From contig CANGYR010000002.1 in assembly GCA_947458275.1 (NCBI GenBank), positions 124,001-188,000 of the forward strand: DNA of 64,000 nt, in the 5' to 3' direction. Under the pieces are notes generated by a model. It was not told the origin of the DNA, did no database searches, and worked only from the letters and a program-made list of their open reading frames with translations. Positions 46,615-56,208 of the stretch are shown here, piece after piece. Numbering within the stretch: the first letter of the stretch is position 1; each line of letters starts with the position of its first letter. Position numbers and translations under genes: made by a program. This DNA comes from Chitinophagaceae bacterium (GTDB lineage Bacteria; Bacteroidota; Bacteroidia; Chitinophagales; Chitinophagaceae).

Positions 46615-48534
46615 ATGTCTCATCATAAACATACAGCCATTCCTGTTGACGATTATCCGGTTTATGATGGAGACGATTTAGGTTTTCGTTATACCCCATC
46701 TCACACAACTTTTCGCTTGTGGGCACCATCGGCACAACATGCTGAATTATTACTCTTCCACAACGGCGAGACTGACTATCCTTTCAGGATTGTGCAAATG
46801 GATGATGACATCAATGGAACCTGGATTGCCAAACTTGAAGGAGACTGGAAAGGTATTTTTTATACATTCAAAGTATCTATCGATTATAATTGGAGCAATG
46901 AAGTTTTGGATCCTTATGCGATAGCATGTGGTGTTAATGGAAAGAGAGGAATGGTCATTAATTTAAATGAAACAAATCCTGAGGGTTGGGATAAAGATTT
47001 GTCGCCAAATTTTTCTGAAAATAATCATCCGCTCGACGCTATCATCTATGAGCTACATATCAGAGATGCAAGCATACATGAAGACTCCGGCATTATTCAT
47101 AAAGGAAAATTCATTGGACTTGCAGAAGAAGAATCTGAAAATAAAAAAGGATTTTCTACCGGCTTGAGTCATATCAAATCACTAGGCGTTACTCATGTAC
47201 ACCTTCTTCCAATATTTGATTTCAACACGGTAGACGAACATCCTCACAGCAAAACACTTTACAATTGGGGATACGATCCAATGAATTATAATATCCCTGA
47301 AGGTTCTTACAGTACTAATCCTTTTGATGGTATTACACGAATTAAAGAGCTGAAAGAAATGATTCAGGCATTTCATAAAAACGGTCTGCGGGTGGTTATG
47401 GATGTTGTGTACAACCATACTGTCTTTGCCGAAAAATCAAATTTCCATCAGCTGGTACCCGGTTATTATTACAGACACCACAGCAATGGTGAATTCTCCG
47501 ATGCATCTTCCTGCGGAAATGAAACTGCGAGTGAAAGGCCTATGATGAGGAAATTTATTTTAGACAGCATCACTTACTGGCTAAAAGAATTTCATATAGA
47601 TGGATTTCGTTTTGATCTTATGGGCATTCACGATATTGAAACCATGAATCTGATTGCCGATACACTTCGATCCATTAAACCAGATATACTGCTGTATGGT
47701 GAAGGATGGGCCGGCGGCAATTCACCGCTGCCGGAATTCATGCGTGCAGTTAAGCACAATGTATCCCGATTAAACAATATTGCTGTATTCAGCGATGAGA
47801 TGAGAGACGCAGTTAAAGGCAGCGTATTTGATGCAGGAGAAAAAGGATTTGTGAGTGGCAATATCTATAAAACAAACACCATAAAATCCGGCATAGTTGC
47901 TTCGTGTACACATCCTCAAGTAGAGAATCATCCATTTGCTACCGACCCGGCACAGGTTATCACCTATTGCGAATGTCACGACAACTATACACTGTGGGAT
48001 AAATTGAATCTGTCAAATCCTGAAACAAAGCCTGAAGACATAAAAAAAATGCATCTGCTGGCATTGACTATTATTCTGACTTCCCAGGGAATTCCTTTTT
48101 TACACGCAGGAACTGAATTTTTCAGAAGCAAAGATTTTGTAGAGAATTCTTACAAATCACCCGACAGCATCAACGCTATTAACTGGAGTGAAAAAAGCAA
48201 AAACATAGAAGCAGTTGAATATATTCAGTCATTAATTGAGTTAAGGAAAAATCATCCAGCATTCAGAATGTATTCAGCAACTCAAATCCAACAACTCATT
48301 ACGTTCGATAACAACACAGAGGAAGGAACAATTGCATACACTATTAATGCAGCGCAAGCAAATGATTCCTGGAAAAAAATATGGATAGCATTTAATGGAA
48401 CACGTGAACAAAAAAGTTTTACATTGCCTAAAGGGAAATGGACTCCTGCCCTCTCAACAGGAAAAAAAATACTGAACTATTCAGATAAATTTACGCTTAC
48501 AAAATTCAACTCCGCAATACTATACATTGCTTAA
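46615..48534 (+). CDS. pulA: Type I pullulanase / debranching enzyme, cytoplasmic GH13
   Basis: The 639-residue enzyme cuts alpha-1,6 branches in pullulan, limit dextrin or glycogen. The CBM48-like N-terminal domain (RLWAPSAQHAELLLF) precedes the GH13 barrel. YNWGYDP, the hallmark of type I pullulanases, is near residue 220. The catalytic residues are D334 (GFRFDLMGI), E363 (LLYGEGWAG) and D456 (YCECHDNYTLWDKL). There is no signal peptide, so it would act inside the cell on imported branched dextrins or stored glycogen. This links the starch genes to glgA and glgC. Confidence 0.92.
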   Translation: MSHHKHTAIPVDDYPVYDGDDLGFRYTPSHTTFRLWAPSAQHAELLLFHNGETDYPFRIVQMDDDINGTWIAKLEGDWKGIFYTFKVSIDYNWSNEVLDPYAIACGVNGKRGMVINLNETNPEGWDKDLSPNFSENNHPLDAIIYELHIRDASIHEDSGIIHKGKFIGLAEEESENKKGFSTGLSHIKSLGVTHVHLLPIFDFNTVDEHPHSKTLYNWGYDPMNYNIPEGSYSTNPFDGITRIKELKEMIQAFHKNGLRVVMDVVYNHTVFAEKSNFHQLVPGYYYRHHSNGEFSDASSCGNETASERPMMRKFILDSITYWLKEFHIDGFRFDLMGIHDIETMNLIADTLRSIKPDILLYGEGWAGGNSPLPEFMRAVKHNVSRLNNIAVFSDEMRDAVKGSVFDAGEKGFVSGNIYKTNTIKSGIVASCTHPQVENHPFATDPAQVITYCECHDNYTLWDKLNLSNPETKPEDIKKMHLLALTIILTSQGIPFLHAGTEFFRSKDFVENSYKSPDSINAINWSEKSKNIEAVEYIQSLIELRKNHPAFRMYSATQIQQLITFDNNTEEGTIAYTINAAQANDSWKKIWIAFNGTREQKSFTLPKGKWTPALSTGKKILNYSDKFTLTKFNSAILYIA

Positions 48535-48568
48535 TCACACAACCTCAACAAGATGTAGAATATCTGAT

Positions 48569-48576
48569 TAACTTTG
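48569..48576 (+). promoter_or_regulatory. -7 promoter element of rsmG
   Basis: TAACTTTG matches TAnnTTTG, 14 bases before the rsmG ATG. No -33 element is evident. Confidence 0.35.
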
Positions 48577-48590
48577 TTGCAGATTTCGTT

Positions 48591-49223
48591 ATGACATACA
48601 TTGACAAATACTTTAGTGAATTTACTGACAATCAGCTCAGTCAGTTCAAATCTCTGCAACCGCTTTATCAGGAATGGAATGAAAAGATAAATGTAATCAG
48701 CAGGAAGGATATGGATAATTTTTATCTGCATCATGTACTTCATTCTCTGGCGATAGCCACACAGTTTGATTTAGGCAATGTTAAATCTGTAATTGATCTT
48801 GGTTGCGGAGGAGGATTCCCCGGAATACCATTGGCTATTTTTTTTCCCGATACCCAATTTCATATGGTTGACAGCATCAATAAAAAACTGATGGTAGTGA
48901 AAGAAGTCGCAGATGCAATCGGCCTGAAAAATGTCACAGTGGAACACACGAGAGTAGAACAAATAAAAAACAGAAAATTTGATGTAGTGGTATCGAGGGC
49001 CGTGGCTCCGTTGGGAGAGCTTTGGAAATGGAGCAAACCATTATTGAACAAGCGCGCCAGTGCGGATGAATCACCGAACGGACTGATTTGCCTCAAGGGA
49101 GGGGACTTAACCAAAGAAATACAGGAAAGTGGCTGCAAGCCTTATATCTGGGAGATAGATAAAATTTTCAATGAAGATTTCTTCAGAGAAAAATTTATGC
49201 TGTATCAGCCAATGAAAAAATAA
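48591..49223 (+). CDS. rsmG: 16S rRNA (guanine(527)-N(7))-methyltransferase RsmG
   Basis: The 210-residue enzyme methylates G527 of 16S rRNA. The start YFSEFTDNQLSQFKSLQPLY and KINVISRKD precede the SAM motif VIDLGCGGGFPGIPL at residues 67-81. HMVDSINKKLMVV and VVVSRAVAPLGELWKWSKPL complete the family pattern. Length is normal. It converges with the M1 peptidase gene with a single base between the stop codons. Confidence 0.95.
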   Translation: MTYIDKYFSEFTDNQLSQFKSLQPLYQEWNEKINVISRKDMDNFYLHHVLHSLAIATQFDLGNVKSVIDLGCGGGFPGIPLAIFFPDTQFHMVDSINKKLMVVKEVADAIGLKNVTVEHTRVEQIKNRKFDVVVSRAVAPLGELWKWSKPLLNKRASADESPNGLICLKGGDLTKEIQESGCKPYIWEIDKIFNEDFFREKFMLYQPMKK

Positions 49224-49224
49224 A

Positions 49225-51156
49225 TTACCAGTTTAATTCAAGCAAATTATTTTTCCGTTCTATATCAGCCATTCTTTTGGAAGGATCAATTTCAATTTTG
49301 TTAATATCTCTCAGTCTAGCTTTAATGCTTAAAGTATAAGTAGGATGTGTCCATTTCCACGGCTCCTCTGCAATCAGTTTGCTATCTGCATTTTCTGTTT
49401 TTTTAGCTCCATACATCAGGTCAAGCGGGATGGTATGCAATTCAGCGCTGCTGTCTTTAAAAGTAAGTTGAACATCTATCGGCATCGGCAACTGTCCTAA
49501 TCGTTTGATACGGATTTTAGATGCTCCGTTTTCTTCCCACAAACTATCAATACTGTAATCTATTGTTTTGGTAGTATTTGTCCAATACATTTTATACCAT
49601 TTCAACTCCATGCCACTAACGGATTCGGATACACGAATAAAATCATCCGGATTAGGATGTTTAAACCGCCATTGATTGTAATACTCCAGCAATATCTTAT
49701 CTCTCACACCGGCACCGACAATATAACCTAGTTGCTCCAGAAATACTTCTCCCTTTGAGTAGGCATCGATACTATAGGCGAAGTTATTGTTGTAATGATC
49801 GGCAAATGTAGTCATCGGCTCTTCCAAACCACTTTTAACCAAAGCAAAATAATTAGCATAGGCTCCAGAATGATTGTCGGGAATTGAATTGATCAACTTT
49901 TTTAACCCTTCATTATTGGGATTTTGTTTCAACGATTCCTTATACTCTGCAATCGCAGGTCTGCTGTTAAAATGAGCCGTAATGAGATCTTCAGCATAAC
50001 TGGTAAACCCTTCGTCCATCCAGGCATGCTGACTTTCATTGGATGCCAGCATCATCTGATACCAACTGTGCATCCATTCATGAAAAGCAGTGCCAAAAGA
50101 TGGCGTACTCATCAATGTGGCCATAGGATACTCCATCCCTCCGTCACCACCATGAATAAATGAATATTGAGGATAAGGATATTTACCAAAATTCTTTTCA
50201 ATAAATGGCAACTCCTTCTCCGCCGCATCAGCAATTTTACCCCAGCTATCATCTACGCTCTTATCTGCCAATGGATTGTTGTAAATAACATGGATGTCCG
50301 GACCATTTTTTATTTTTCTCACAATATGATTGTACTCAGGATCTGCTGCCCACACAAAATCGTGTATCTTTTCTCCCTTGAAATGCCATGATCTTTTTTG
50401 AGACGCAAGCTGCTTCAGTGGCGTTCCCGGCTTGTCATAGCCCCACCCTATTTCAGCTGCATTCAACAAAACACCCGTACCTCCAATTTTATATGTTTTA
50501 TCAATAGATATAGTCACATCATAATCTCCCCAAACTCCATAAAACTCCCTCGCAATGTATGGATTGGCATGCCATCCTTCATAATCATACTCACATAATT
50601 TTGGATACCACTGACTCATGCTGTAGCGAACTCCTGTTTGAGGATTGTCTCTTCCGCTCCTTCTGACTTGCAATGGAACCTGCGCTTCAAATTCCATTTC
50701 AAACACCACTTTTGATTTGGGCAAAATAGGTTTGGTAAGATTCACCTCAAGAATGGTTTCATGATATTTGAATGGCTGAGTCACCCCATTCATTTTTAAG
50801 GATATGATCTTCTGATACCCGATTTCATTTTCTTTTAAATTTTGAATACGGTCTCTCACCCTGCCATCCCAATCCTGTCTGCCATTTATAGTATTCTTTC
50901 CCAATTCCCTGCTCCTCACATCCATGCTGCTATTGGGCTGAAATGCATTCCAATATAAGTGATAAAAAACTCTGTCGAGTTTATCTCCGGAATTGTTGGA
51001 ATATTCCAACTTTTGCTTCCCAACAATATGATTGGTCAACGTATCAACGTCAATGTTCATAGTATACTTTACTTGTTGCTGCCACCTGGAAGGCTGGGCA
51101 GAAGAAGGAATAAGAAATACAAAATAAGAAATACAAAATAAGAAAGTTGATCGCAT
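49225..51156 (-). CDS. M1 family metallopeptidase, secreted
   Basis: The 643-residue protein has a signal peptide ending around residue 20 (SSAQ). The M1 zinc site is HEWMH at residues 359-363, with the third ligand Glu in WMDEGFTSYAED. GGMEYPMA serves as the exopeptidase motif normally written GAMEN. The N-terminal beta domain includes VFYHLYWNAFQPN. It is probably a periplasmic or outer-membrane aminopeptidase. The signal peptide is encoded by two and a half copies of a 14-base direct repeat, which is unusual. It is in front of rsmI on the same strand. Confidence 0.9.
   Translation of the reverse strand: MRSTFLFCISYFVFLIPSSAQPSRWQQQVKYTMNIDVDTLTNHIVGKQKLEYSNNSGDKLDRVFYHLYWNAFQPNSSMDVRSRELGKNTINGRQDWDGRVRDRIQNLKENEIGYQKIISLKMNGVTQPFKYHETILEVNLTKPILPKSKVVFEMEFEAQVPLQVRRSGRDNPQTGVRYSMSQWYPKLCEYDYEGWHANPYIAREFYGVWGDYDVTISIDKTYKIGGTGVLLNAAEIGWGYDKPGTPLKQLASQKRSWHFKGEKIHDFVWAADPEYNHIVRKIKNGPDIHVIYNNPLADKSVDDSWGKIADAAEKELPFIEKNFGKYPYPQYSFIHGGDGGMEYPMATLMSTPSFGTAFHEWMHSWYQMMLASNESQHAWMDEGFTSYAEDLITAHFNSRPAIAEYKESLKQNPNNEGLKKLINSIPDNHSGAYANYFALVKSGLEEPMTTFADHYNNNFAYSIDAYSKGEVFLEQLGYIVGAGVRDKILLEYYNQWRFKHPNPDDFIRVSESVSGMELKWYKMYWTNTTKTIDYSIDSLWEENGASKIRIKRLGQLPMPIDVQLTFKDSSAELHTIPLDLMYGAKKTENADSKLIAEEPWKWTHPTYTLSIKARLRDINKIEIDPSKRMADIERKNNLLELNW
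51109..51145. repeat. 14-bp direct repeat inside the M1 peptidase signal-peptide codons
   Basis: AATAAGAAATACAA occurs twice in tandem (51109-51122, 51123-51136), followed by a partial copy AATAAGAAA. The unit is not a multiple of three, so a gain or loss of one unit would shift the peptidase frame. Confidence 0.85.
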
Positions 51157-51174
51157 TGATTAAATGTTTGACGT

Positions 51175-51846
51175 TTATTTATGCGGAATACCTTCTACAA
51201 CAATCACAATCTCGCCTTTCACCGGCTTTGCATTGAAATAATCGTGAACCTCTTGTAGTGTACCCCGTTTATTTTCCTCGAATTTTTTGGTAAGTTCCCT
51301 TGAAACGCAACATCTTCTTTCAGGTCCAAAATATTCTATAAAATTTGAGAGGGTCTTTACCAGTCTGACCGGACTCTCATAAAAAATCATTGTGCGGGTT
51401 TCCATGGCCATTTTCTTCAGAAAAGTCTGACGACCTTTTTTCAAAGGCAGAAATCCCTCAAAACAAAAGCTATTCATCGGCAGTCCGCTGTTTACGAGAG
51501 CAGGAACAAATGCTGTCGCGCCGGGCAGACAGTGTACTTCTACATTGTGGTCAATACAAGATCTTACCAATAAATATGCAGGGTCGCTAATACCCGGCGT
51601 GCCTGCATCAGTAAGAAGCGCCATTGTTTTCCCTGCCGCCAACTGATCGGTTAAATGACCCACCACCTTATGTTCATTGTGCTGATGATACGGCGTTATC
51701 GGCTTATTGATGTTGTAATGTGAAAGCAAAAAAGAAGAGGTTCTTGTATCTTCCGCCAAAATAATATCTACACTATGAAGCACCTCCACCGCCCTGAAAG
51801 TAAAATCGGCCAGATTACCAATTGGAGTGGGGATAATGTATAACAT
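51175..51846 (-). CDS. rsmI: 16S rRNA (cytidine(1402)-2'-O)-methyltransferase RsmI
   Basis: The 223-residue enzyme methylates the 2'-O of C1402 in 16S rRNA. The start YIIPTPIGNLADFTFRAVEVL, the SAM-binding AEDTRTSSFLLSHY and LLTDAGTPGISDPAYLLV are conserved. LPGATAFVPALVNSGLPM and FEGFLPLKKGRQTFL also match. It lacks the C-terminal extension of the E. coli enzyme, as other Bacteroidota versions do. It follows purS by ten bases on the same strand. Confidence 0.94.
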   Translation of the reverse strand: MLYIIPTPIGNLADFTFRAVEVLHSVDIILAEDTRTSSFLLSHYNINKPITPYHQHNEHKVVGHLTDQLAAGKTMALLTDAGTPGISDPAYLLVRSCIDHNVEVHCLPGATAFVPALVNSGLPMNSFCFEGFLPLKKGRQTFLKKMAMETRTMIFYESPVRLVKTLSNFIEYFGPERRCCVSRELTKKFEENKRGTLQEVHDYFNAKPVKGEIVIVVEGIPHK

Positions 51847-51856
51847 GTATGATTAA

Positions 51857-52102
51857 TTATACTATGGTAACCTCAAAAACTTCCATAACCGGATTGGCCA
51901 GTAATTTTTTTGCAGCTTCTGATGCCATCTGATGCGCTTCTTCTTTGGATTGCGCAGAAATTTGCAAATCAATATGCTTGCCTATTCTCACATCAGCTAT
52001 ATCCTGCAATCCAAGACGCTGAAGACCGCCAAGGACGGCTTTACCCTGAGGATCAAGCAATTCTTTCAAAGGCATCACTTTTATTTGAGCTGTATAATTC
52101 AT
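51857..52102 (-). CDS. purS: Phosphoribosylformylglycinamidine synthase subunit PurS
   Basis: The small 81-residue protein is the PurS subunit that bridges PurL and PurQ in FGAM synthase. It has KVMPLKELLDPQGKAVLGGL, then GLQDIADVRIGKHIDLQI with the typical RIGK, and EAAKKLLANPVMEVFEV. I chose the ATG at 52102, which shares an ATGA overlap with the pssA stop. A longer frame from 52171 would overlap pssA by 70 bases. The purL and purQ genes are elsewhere. The presence of PurS implies a three-part synthase. Confidence 0.9.
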   Translation of the reverse strand: MNYTAQIKVMPLKELLDPQGKAVLGGLQRLGLQDIADVRIGKHIDLQISAQSKEEAHQMASEAAKKLLANPVMEVFEVTIV

Positions 52103-52863
52103 TGAATACTTTTTTTGAAAAACAAAGATAAAATAATGTAGGCGATAAATGTAACCGGAACCGATATCCATCCTAAAAATAATGCAGACAACAAAGCAAC
52201 TGCCAGCAATGCAACCTTGGGTAAATTATCCGATAACTTATAGTTCTTAAATTTCAGAGAAATGATGGGTATTTCACTCAGCATCAGCCCGGAAAGCAAT
52301 AAGATAATAGCATACCAAAACCATTTGCTGGTAAGAAATAAAATAACCATTGCATTATCTGTATGCCAGTAAATAAGTGGAAAAGATGCTATCAACATGC
52401 CCACTGCAGGAGTCGGTACTCCTAAAAAATAATTTTGTTGTCTTACATCCAAATTAAACTTCGCCAAACGGTAGGCTGCCGCCATTGCAATAAAAAATGC
52501 AGGAGCAAGCAACCAATAGGAAGCATCAATGCCGCCGGCATCTTTGGCAAAACTCATGCGTAAAAACTGATAGACAATTACAGAAGGCGCTACGCCAAAG
52601 CTTACTACATCGGAAAGAGAATCAAGCTGCTTTCCTAATTCAGATGTAGCATTCAATAACCTGGCAACAAATCCATCTGCAAAATCTACCAAAGCTGCCA
52701 GTCCAATGAAAAGAGAAGCCATCCATATCTTTTCCGGAATATCTATATACTGAGTGCCTTCCTGACTGTATTGAATAGTAATGCCATTTTGCAACGCGGC
52801 AGTGATGGCCAGGCATCCAAAAAGCAAATTGATTAATGTAAATATATTAGGGAGCTGTTTCAT
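52099..52863 (-). CDS. pssA: CDP-diacylglycerol-serine O-phosphatidyltransferase
   Basis: The 254-residue membrane enzyme makes phosphatidylserine from CDP-diacylglycerol and serine, on the way to phosphatidylethanolamine. The CDP-alcohol phosphatidyltransferase motif is D63-G64-X2-A67-R68-X8-G77-X3-D81-X3-D85. About eight hydrophobic helices are spread along the protein. I chose the ATG at 52863; a GTG at 52890 would add nine residues. The four-base overlap with purS shows that the two genes are translated together. Confidence 0.93.
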   Translation of the reverse strand: MKQLPNIFTLINLLFGCLAITAALQNGITIQYSQEGTQYIDIPEKIWMASLFIGLAALVDFADGFVARLLNATSELGKQLDSLSDVVSFGVAPSVIVYQFLRMSFAKDAGGIDASYWLLAPAFFIAMAAAYRLAKFNLDVRQQNYFLGVPTPAVGMLIASFPLIYWHTDNAMVILFLTSKWFWYAIILLLSGLMLSEIPIISLKFKNYKLSDNLPKVALLAVALLSALFLGWISVPVTFIAYIILSLFFKKSIQ

Positions 52864-52958
52864 GAGTTTATTTTTATTGTTTTTAGCCACATGTTATGCC
52901 ATGAATAATCATTCCCGGTTGGTTTGAGTTGACTCTTATGGGCATTTCATTGAGTTAA

Positions 52959-54254
52959 TTATTTTATTTTTTTCATAAACCCTTCAATCTCTTCAACAGT
53001 GATAGGGATATTTTTCATAAGGTCTTTATTGCCGTTTCGGGTAACCCAAAAATTATTTTCAATACGGATACCCATTTGTTCTTCTTCAATATAAATGCCC
53101 GGCTCAATCGTAAATACCATTCCCGGTTTAATAGGTGAAGTGCGTGTTCCAATATCATGTACATCTATACCTAAATGATGAGAAATTCCATGATATAAAT
53201 ATTTTCGGTAAGCCCTGTTTTGAGGATCCTCATTTTTTATATCAGACTTACGCAACAAACCGATTTTTTGAAAAATTACTGTTGCCTCATCCCCTACTTT
53301 TTCTGTGTAATCAATAATCGAAATTCCGGGCTTTAAGATACTTGCTGCATATTGATGCAAATGAAGACATGCATTGTAAACCGTTTTTTGACGGCGGGTA
53401 AATTTTCCATTCACAGGAATCGTTCTGGTGAGGTCGGCACAATAATTTGCATATTCCGCACCAAAATCCATCAACAGCAATTCTCCGTCTTTACACTCTT
53501 TATTGTTTTCAACATAATGAAGCGTTCTTGCCCTGTCGCCACTGGCAACGATGGATCCGTATGCCGGACCTGATGCACGCTGTGATAAAAACGAATGCCA
53601 TATCTCTGCCTCAATCTCATATTCCATCACTCCTGGCTTGATGAACTGTAATAGTCTTCTGAAAGTATTATCAGTAATATCAATCGCCTTTTGCATCACT
53701 TCAATTTCCAGTGGAGATTTGACAGCCCTTAACTCTTTGATGATTTTTGCACTTCTTTTGTACTCATGTAATGGATAACGCTCTCTCATCATCGCCGCGT
53801 AGCGATAATCTCTTACTGGAACATTGGATGACTTCCGATCGTTTTCGTTGGTATTTAAATAAATGGTATCCGCAAGATGAATCCAGGGCTGTAAAAGTCC
53901 TTCAACCATGTCGAGCCATATAATTGTTTGTACGCCGGAAATTTTTTGTGCCTCATGAACTCTTAAACGACGACCATCCCATTTCTCCTTTGCTTCATTT
54001 GGTCTGACCAAAACCAAAACCTCTCTGAATTTGGGATCAGGATTATCCGGAAAAAGAATAAGCTGGGTGTCTTCCTGCTGAATCCCTGTAAGCCAAATTA
54101 AATCTGAATGCTGTTTGAAAGAATGAAACTGATCAGCGTTAGAAGGTAATTCGTCATTGCTGTTGAAAATTGCAATGCTGTTTTTACTCATCTTTTCGGT
54201 AAACCTTTTCCTATTGGATATAAAAATCTCCGGATTTAAAGGAAGATGCTTCAT
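52959..54254 (-). CDS. pepP: Xaa-Pro aminopeptidase (aminopeptidase P, M24 family)
   Basis: The 431-residue enzyme removes an N-terminal residue before proline. The creatinase-like N-terminal domain runs to about residue 170 (KQHSDLIWLTGIQQEDTQLI). The pita-bread domain supplies the metal ligands D263 (LMDFGAEY), D274 (CADLTRT), H359 (GISHHLGIDVHD), E384 (FTIEPGIYI) and E399 (GIRIENN). All five are present, so the enzyme should be active. It looks cytoplasmic, with no signal peptide. Confidence 0.93.
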   Translation of the reverse strand: MKHLPLNPEIFISNRKRFTEKMSKNSIAIFNSNDELPSNADQFHSFKQHSDLIWLTGIQQEDTQLILFPDNPDPKFREVLVLVRPNEAKEKWDGRRLRVHEAQKISGVQTIIWLDMVEGLLQPWIHLADTIYLNTNENDRKSSNVPVRDYRYAAMMRERYPLHEYKRSAKIIKELRAVKSPLEIEVMQKAIDITDNTFRRLLQFIKPGVMEYEIEAEIWHSFLSQRASGPAYGSIVASGDRARTLHYVENNKECKDGELLLMDFGAEYANYCADLTRTIPVNGKFTRRQKTVYNACLHLHQYAASILKPGISIIDYTEKVGDEATVIFQKIGLLRKSDIKNEDPQNRAYRKYLYHGISHHLGIDVHDIGTRTSPIKPGMVFTIEPGIYIEEEQMGIRIENNFWVTRNGNKDLMKNIPITVEEIEGFMKKIK

Positions 54255-54505
54255 ATGTGTATGTTATTGTTTTTAAGTAAGCTATACATTCAATACAATA
54301 TCAGCAATTTACAATTTAATTACAGCTTCACAAGAATAACTAAAATAGTGCAGGATGCCGCACAAAAATAGTTTGTATTTAATAATTGCTTATTTAACAA
54401 AACTCAGAAAAATTTAAATACTATTCATTAAATAAATAAAATATATTTTAGGTAATTTTTAAAAAATCTTTAGGATAATATGTTTTATTTTAAAAACATC
54501 ACCCC

Positions 54506-54513
54506 TACCTTTG
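54506..54513 (+). promoter_or_regulatory. -7 promoter element of pckA
   Basis: TACCTTTG matches TAnnTTTG exactly, 22 bases before the pckA ATG. The upstream 280 bases are very AT-rich with no gene. Confidence 0.5.
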
Positions 54514-54535
54514 TATTAATTAAACGACGATTGCT

Positions 54536-56140
54536 ATGTCACTAACTACATTGACTGAAGCCCCTTTAAAGGCTTTGGAAAAGCTTGGTTTTCATACTAC
54601 ACAACCGATTCATTACCAATCTAGCCCTGCAGAACTAGCCGCACAAACAGTAAGCCGCAAGGAAGGCCTAATAAATGATACAGGCGCATTGGTTATTAAA
54701 ACCGGAGAATTTACCGGAAGAAGTCCAAAGGACAAGTTTATCGTAAAAGACGATATTACCGCAGACACCATTCACTGGAACGATTTCAACATTCCTATAG
54801 AAGAAAAATATTTTGATCAGCTATACAAGAAAATAGTTGCGCATCTTTCTCAAAAGGAACTATGGGTTAGAGACTGTTATGCCTGTGCAGATTCAAATTA
54901 CCGGTTAAACATCAGGGTTATCAATGAAAATCCATGGAGCAATTTGTTTGCGTACAATATGTTCCTCAGGCCATCAGAAAATGAACTGGAAAATTTTACA
55001 GCAGATTGGCATATCATTCAAGCACCTACTTTCAAAGCGGACCCTGCAGTTGACGGAACAAGACAACATAATTTCGCCATTGTCAGCTTCACAAAGAAGA
55101 CTATCATCATAGGTGGAACCGGATATACCGGAGAGATGAAAAAAGGTATATTTACCATTCTTAATTATATCCTTCCTCATGAAAAAGATGTGCTCAGTAT
55201 GCATTGCTCAGCAAATATGGGCAAATCAGGCGATACAGCTATTTTCTTTGGCTTGAGTGGTACAGGAAAAACAACTTTAAGTGCAGACCCTAACAGAAGT
55301 TTGATTGGCGACGACGAACACGGTTGGACCGGAGAAACGGTATTTAATTTTGAAGGTGGATGCTACGCTAAAACAATCGATTTAAGCGAGGAGAAAGAGC
55401 CGGAAATTTTTCATGCCATTAAACCGGGAGCATTGGTAGAAAACATAACTTTTATTGAAGGCACAGATAAAATTGATTTTGCCAGTAAAGCTATTACTGA
55501 AAATACAAGAGTAAGTTATCCCTTATCATTTATAAGTAACGCACTTAATCCCGCCATTGGAAAAACACCTAAGAATATATTCTTTCTTACGGCTGATGCC
55601 TATGGCATATTACCTCCAATAAGTAAGTTGAGCCCCGGACAGGCAATGTATCAGTTTATCAGCGGTTATACTGCAAAAGTAGCCGGAACTGAAGCCGGAG
55701 TAACTGAACCTAAATCTACTTTCAGTGCCTGCTTTGGCGCGCCTTTTTTACCACTGCATCCTGGGAAATACGCAGAAATGCTGGGAAAAAAAATGAAAGA
55801 GCATAATGTAAATGTATGGATGATTAATACCGGCTGGAGCGGAGGGCCCTACGGTATTGGCAAAAGAATGAAACTATCCTATACCCGAGCTATGATAACT
55901 GCAGCTTTAGAAGGCAAACTGGATAATGTTTCCTATGAAGCGCATCCGGTTTTTGGAATGATGATGCCATTATCATGTGCGGAAGTACCTGCTGAAATAC
56001 TCAACCCACGTAATACCTGGTCCGATAAAGCCAACTATGACGTGAAAGCCAAAGAGCTTGCGAAACAGTTTATTAAAAACTTTGAAAAATACGCTTCCGG
56101 AGTCAGTGAAGAAATTCTATCCGCTGCACCGAAGATTTAA
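54536..56140 (+). CDS. pckA: Phosphoenolpyruvate carboxykinase (ATP)
   Basis: The 534-residue enzyme converts oxaloacetate and ATP to phosphoenolpyruvate and CO2 in gluconeogenesis. TGEFTGRSPKDKFIV binds oxaloacetate. The P-loop GLSGTGKTTL is at residues 239-248. DDEHGWTGETVFNFEGGCYAK, the signature FEGGCYAK region and NTGWSGGPYGIGKRMKLSYTR are conserved. It is the ATP-dependent type. It is separated from the CoA-transferase genes by a shared bidirectional terminator. Confidence 0.97.
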   Translation: MSLTTLTEAPLKALEKLGFHTTQPIHYQSSPAELAAQTVSRKEGLINDTGALVIKTGEFTGRSPKDKFIVKDDITADTIHWNDFNIPIEEKYFDQLYKKIVAHLSQKELWVRDCYACADSNYRLNIRVINENPWSNLFAYNMFLRPSENELENFTADWHIIQAPTFKADPAVDGTRQHNFAIVSFTKKTIIIGGTGYTGEMKKGIFTILNYILPHEKDVLSMHCSANMGKSGDTAIFFGLSGTGKTTLSADPNRSLIGDDEHGWTGETVFNFEGGCYAKTIDLSEEKEPEIFHAIKPGALVENITFIEGTDKIDFASKAITENTRVSYPLSFISNALNPAIGKTPKNIFFLTADAYGILPPISKLSPGQAMYQFISGYTAKVAGTEAGVTEPKSTFSACFGAPFLPLHPGKYAEMLGKKMKEHNVNVWMINTGWSGGPYGIGKRMKLSYTRAMITAALEGKLDNVSYEAHPVFGMMMPLSCAEVPAEILNPRNTWSDKANYDVKAKELAKQFIKNFEKYASGVSEEILSAAPKI

Positions 56141-56157
56141 AAAACAAACTTTAATGA

Positions 56158-56188
56158 AAAATGGCTCAGGATAATCCTGAGCCATTTT
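56158..56188. terminator. Bidirectional terminator between pckA and scoB
   Basis: A 14-bp perfect stem (AAAATGGCTCAGGA and its complement) with a three-base loop has a T tract on each strand and serves both convergent genes. Confidence 0.85.
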
Positions 56189-56208
56189 TTTGTGTTCTGA
56201 TTTATATA

